Part shown: positions 62,716 through 64,000 of the stretch, one piece after another
How positions within the stretch are numbered: position 1 is the stretch's first letter
Layout of the letters: every line of letters begins with the position of its first letter
DNA from: Amyloporia xantha
Taxonomy: Eukaryota > Basidiomycota > Agaricomycetes > Polyporales > Adustoporiaceae
Assembly: GCA_036971615.1 (NCBI GenBank)
Contig: JAYKKR010000031.1
Span: 310,001 to 374,000, forward strand
DNA length: 64,000 nucleotides
Direction of reading: 5' to 3'
The notes under the pieces: model-generated
Told to the model about the DNA's origin: nothing
Seen by the model: the letters and a program-made list of their open reading frames with translations, nothing else
Database searches by the model: none
Position numbers and translations under genes: made by a program

Positions 62716-64000
62716 CTAGTACCCTGAAGGGCGTGCCCCTGTCCGCGACGTGTCGTACGCTCTGATCAGCCGCGCTTGATCCTGACGTGCTGCGTTCTCC
62801 GTCTGGCTGAATGCAAAGCCCCTGGTGCGTCGCATGCGCTGTACCGCCCGGACCTTCTTGATGGCCTTTTGGAACCTGCGCGATCTCGGTTAGGGAGGAG
62901 TAGTCATAAACATGACGGTCACACGTACTGTTCCTGACGAGGACGATAATCGGGTATATTGTATTTTTGTATTTCCTGTGCGATGTGGTAGGTTTGGGGT
63001 TGATACGTTCTTCGGTAACTAGGAGACAACGTCAGGACGATGATGACGAGGACCAGGGCCGCTTACTATTTCCACGCAAAGTCTCTGGTGAGACAGAAGA
63101 TCGGCACGAGGATCAGCATGAAGTAGAAAACCGCGTCGGTCCATAAGCGGGGGACGAGAGCATAGTATTCTTCCGAAAACCCGATAGCAGGAGCGACGAC
63201 GGCATAGAGAGGTAGAAAGAGCATAGCAAATACAAATGAGCCGGGAATGGCTATGACAACAACATCAGTGACCAGCCACGAGACCTGAACGCTGTCCGCA
63301 CCTGCTACAGTATACTTTGTCCAAAGGCTAATCAAATACAGCGATATCAGCGGAAGAGGGCACACGCGTGTTCAAGGGCCCTTACTCTGAAATCAGGGCT
63401 GCCTTGCCTAGCACGGTAAGCAAGACCGCTAGGTATAACATTGTTCCCCAAAACCAATGCCCCGAGTCATAGCCAGTGGCTTGTTTCAGGTCGCCCCAGA
63501 ACAGTATGACAGAGAAGCCAAAAAGAATCTAGCAGCGTTCACAGAGATCAGCAAGTCATGCAGCTGCGGACCAATGTTACTCACAACGCTATGATACAAC
63601 GCGTTGGCTACCCATAACCAGAACGCTGTCTTCGTGAAGAAGACATTCTTCTGACCCAACATGTACAACTGTGGATATCGGTCCAGGATACGTGCGGAGA
63701 CAAACTGGTCAAAGACACCAATGACAAAAGGCGGGAGAACGGTGAAGATGACGTTGTACATTGACAGCGTCCACGACTCGTAGACGATTTCTCCAGAAAA
63801 GCTGTTGAAGAACGAATACTAGAATGCACAGTGCGTGTCAGGGAGAATGTAGACTCCATGAATTTATAGCCATACCCAGAATTGCGTCATGTACAATACG
63901 ATGTTCTTGTAGAAAGAATCTGATCGGAGAAGGTATGAAACAATGCATCAATGATAAACGGAAGAGTGACACACATAACAGGAGCTTGGAGAGTCTCTGA
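62716..64000 (-). CDS. P4-type ATPase (phospholipid flippase, Drs2-like), C-terminal part
   Basis: P4-ATPases move aminophospholipids to the cytosolic leaflet. Only the C-terminal membrane region and tail lie in the window; the gene continues past 64000. Readable blocks in order: ESWTLSMYNVIFTVLPPFVI, FDQFVSARILDRYPQLYMLG, WLWVANALYHSV, GHWFWGTMLYLAVLLTVLGK, the segment with WLVTDVVVIAIPGSFVFAML, and FYFMLILVPIFCLTRDFAWK. The tail contains EIQKYNIPDYRPRQEQFQKA and RTRGFAFSQTE and ends AYDTSRTGARPSGY at TAG 62716. Several 50-70-nt introns are visible. The tail fits Drs2-type flippases better than Dnf1/2, but the assignment within P4 is tentative. Confidence 0.9.

Overview
The window looks like nuclear DNA of a filamentous basidiomycete, probably an agaricomycete. 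The support is small introns (about 50-110 nt) in almost every gene, a tRNA-Gln with an intron after the anticodon, fungal genes such as noxR, an Slt2-type MAP kinase and PDAT/LRO1, and a Ty3/gypsy retrotransposon. No rRNA, CRISPR array or bacterial-style operon was seen.

The window has two halves. Bases 1 to about 24,700 are AT-rich and made almost entirely of nested mobile DNA. A Ty3/gypsy element on the minus strand (gag, a dUTPase, protease, RT, RNase H, start of integrase) is split by copies of one non-coding element of about 3.75 kb: A (9693-13441), B (inverted, 1463-8066) and C (end only, 1-846). B carries a 2.86-kb DNA element (3442-6296) that is absent from the matching position in A. 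Related elements with CATCAGG-type ends lie at 15890-17918, about 18440-19470 and 20075-21085. A hAT-like element with an exact 8-bp target duplication is at 21507-22898, and a foldback element with a tRNA-like sequence in each 331-bp arm is at 23132-23942.

Bases 24,785-64,000 are GC-richer and gene-dense. In order they hold: a flavin-dependent halogenase (-), an NmrA-like protein (+), a TMEM184/DUF300 membrane protein (+), PDAT/LRO1 (-), a Bud4/anillin-like PH protein (+), an S33 peptidase (-), a GPI-anchored Kre9/KNH-like wall protein (-), noxR (-), a cell-wall-integrity MAPK (-), two divergent aldo-keto reductases (-,+), a sterol ester lipase (+), tRNA-Gln(UUG) (-) and the 3' part of a P4-ATPase flippase (-, runs off the window). 

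By function, there is a lipid/membrane set (PDAT, sterol esterase, flippase, TMEM184), a set for wall, polarity and reactive oxygen signalling (Bud4-like, GPI protein, NoxR, MAPK), and a possible accessory-metabolism edge (halogenase plus NmrA-like gene) beside the transposon block. Exon boundaries were read by eye from splice signals and family conservation; no alignment or search was run.
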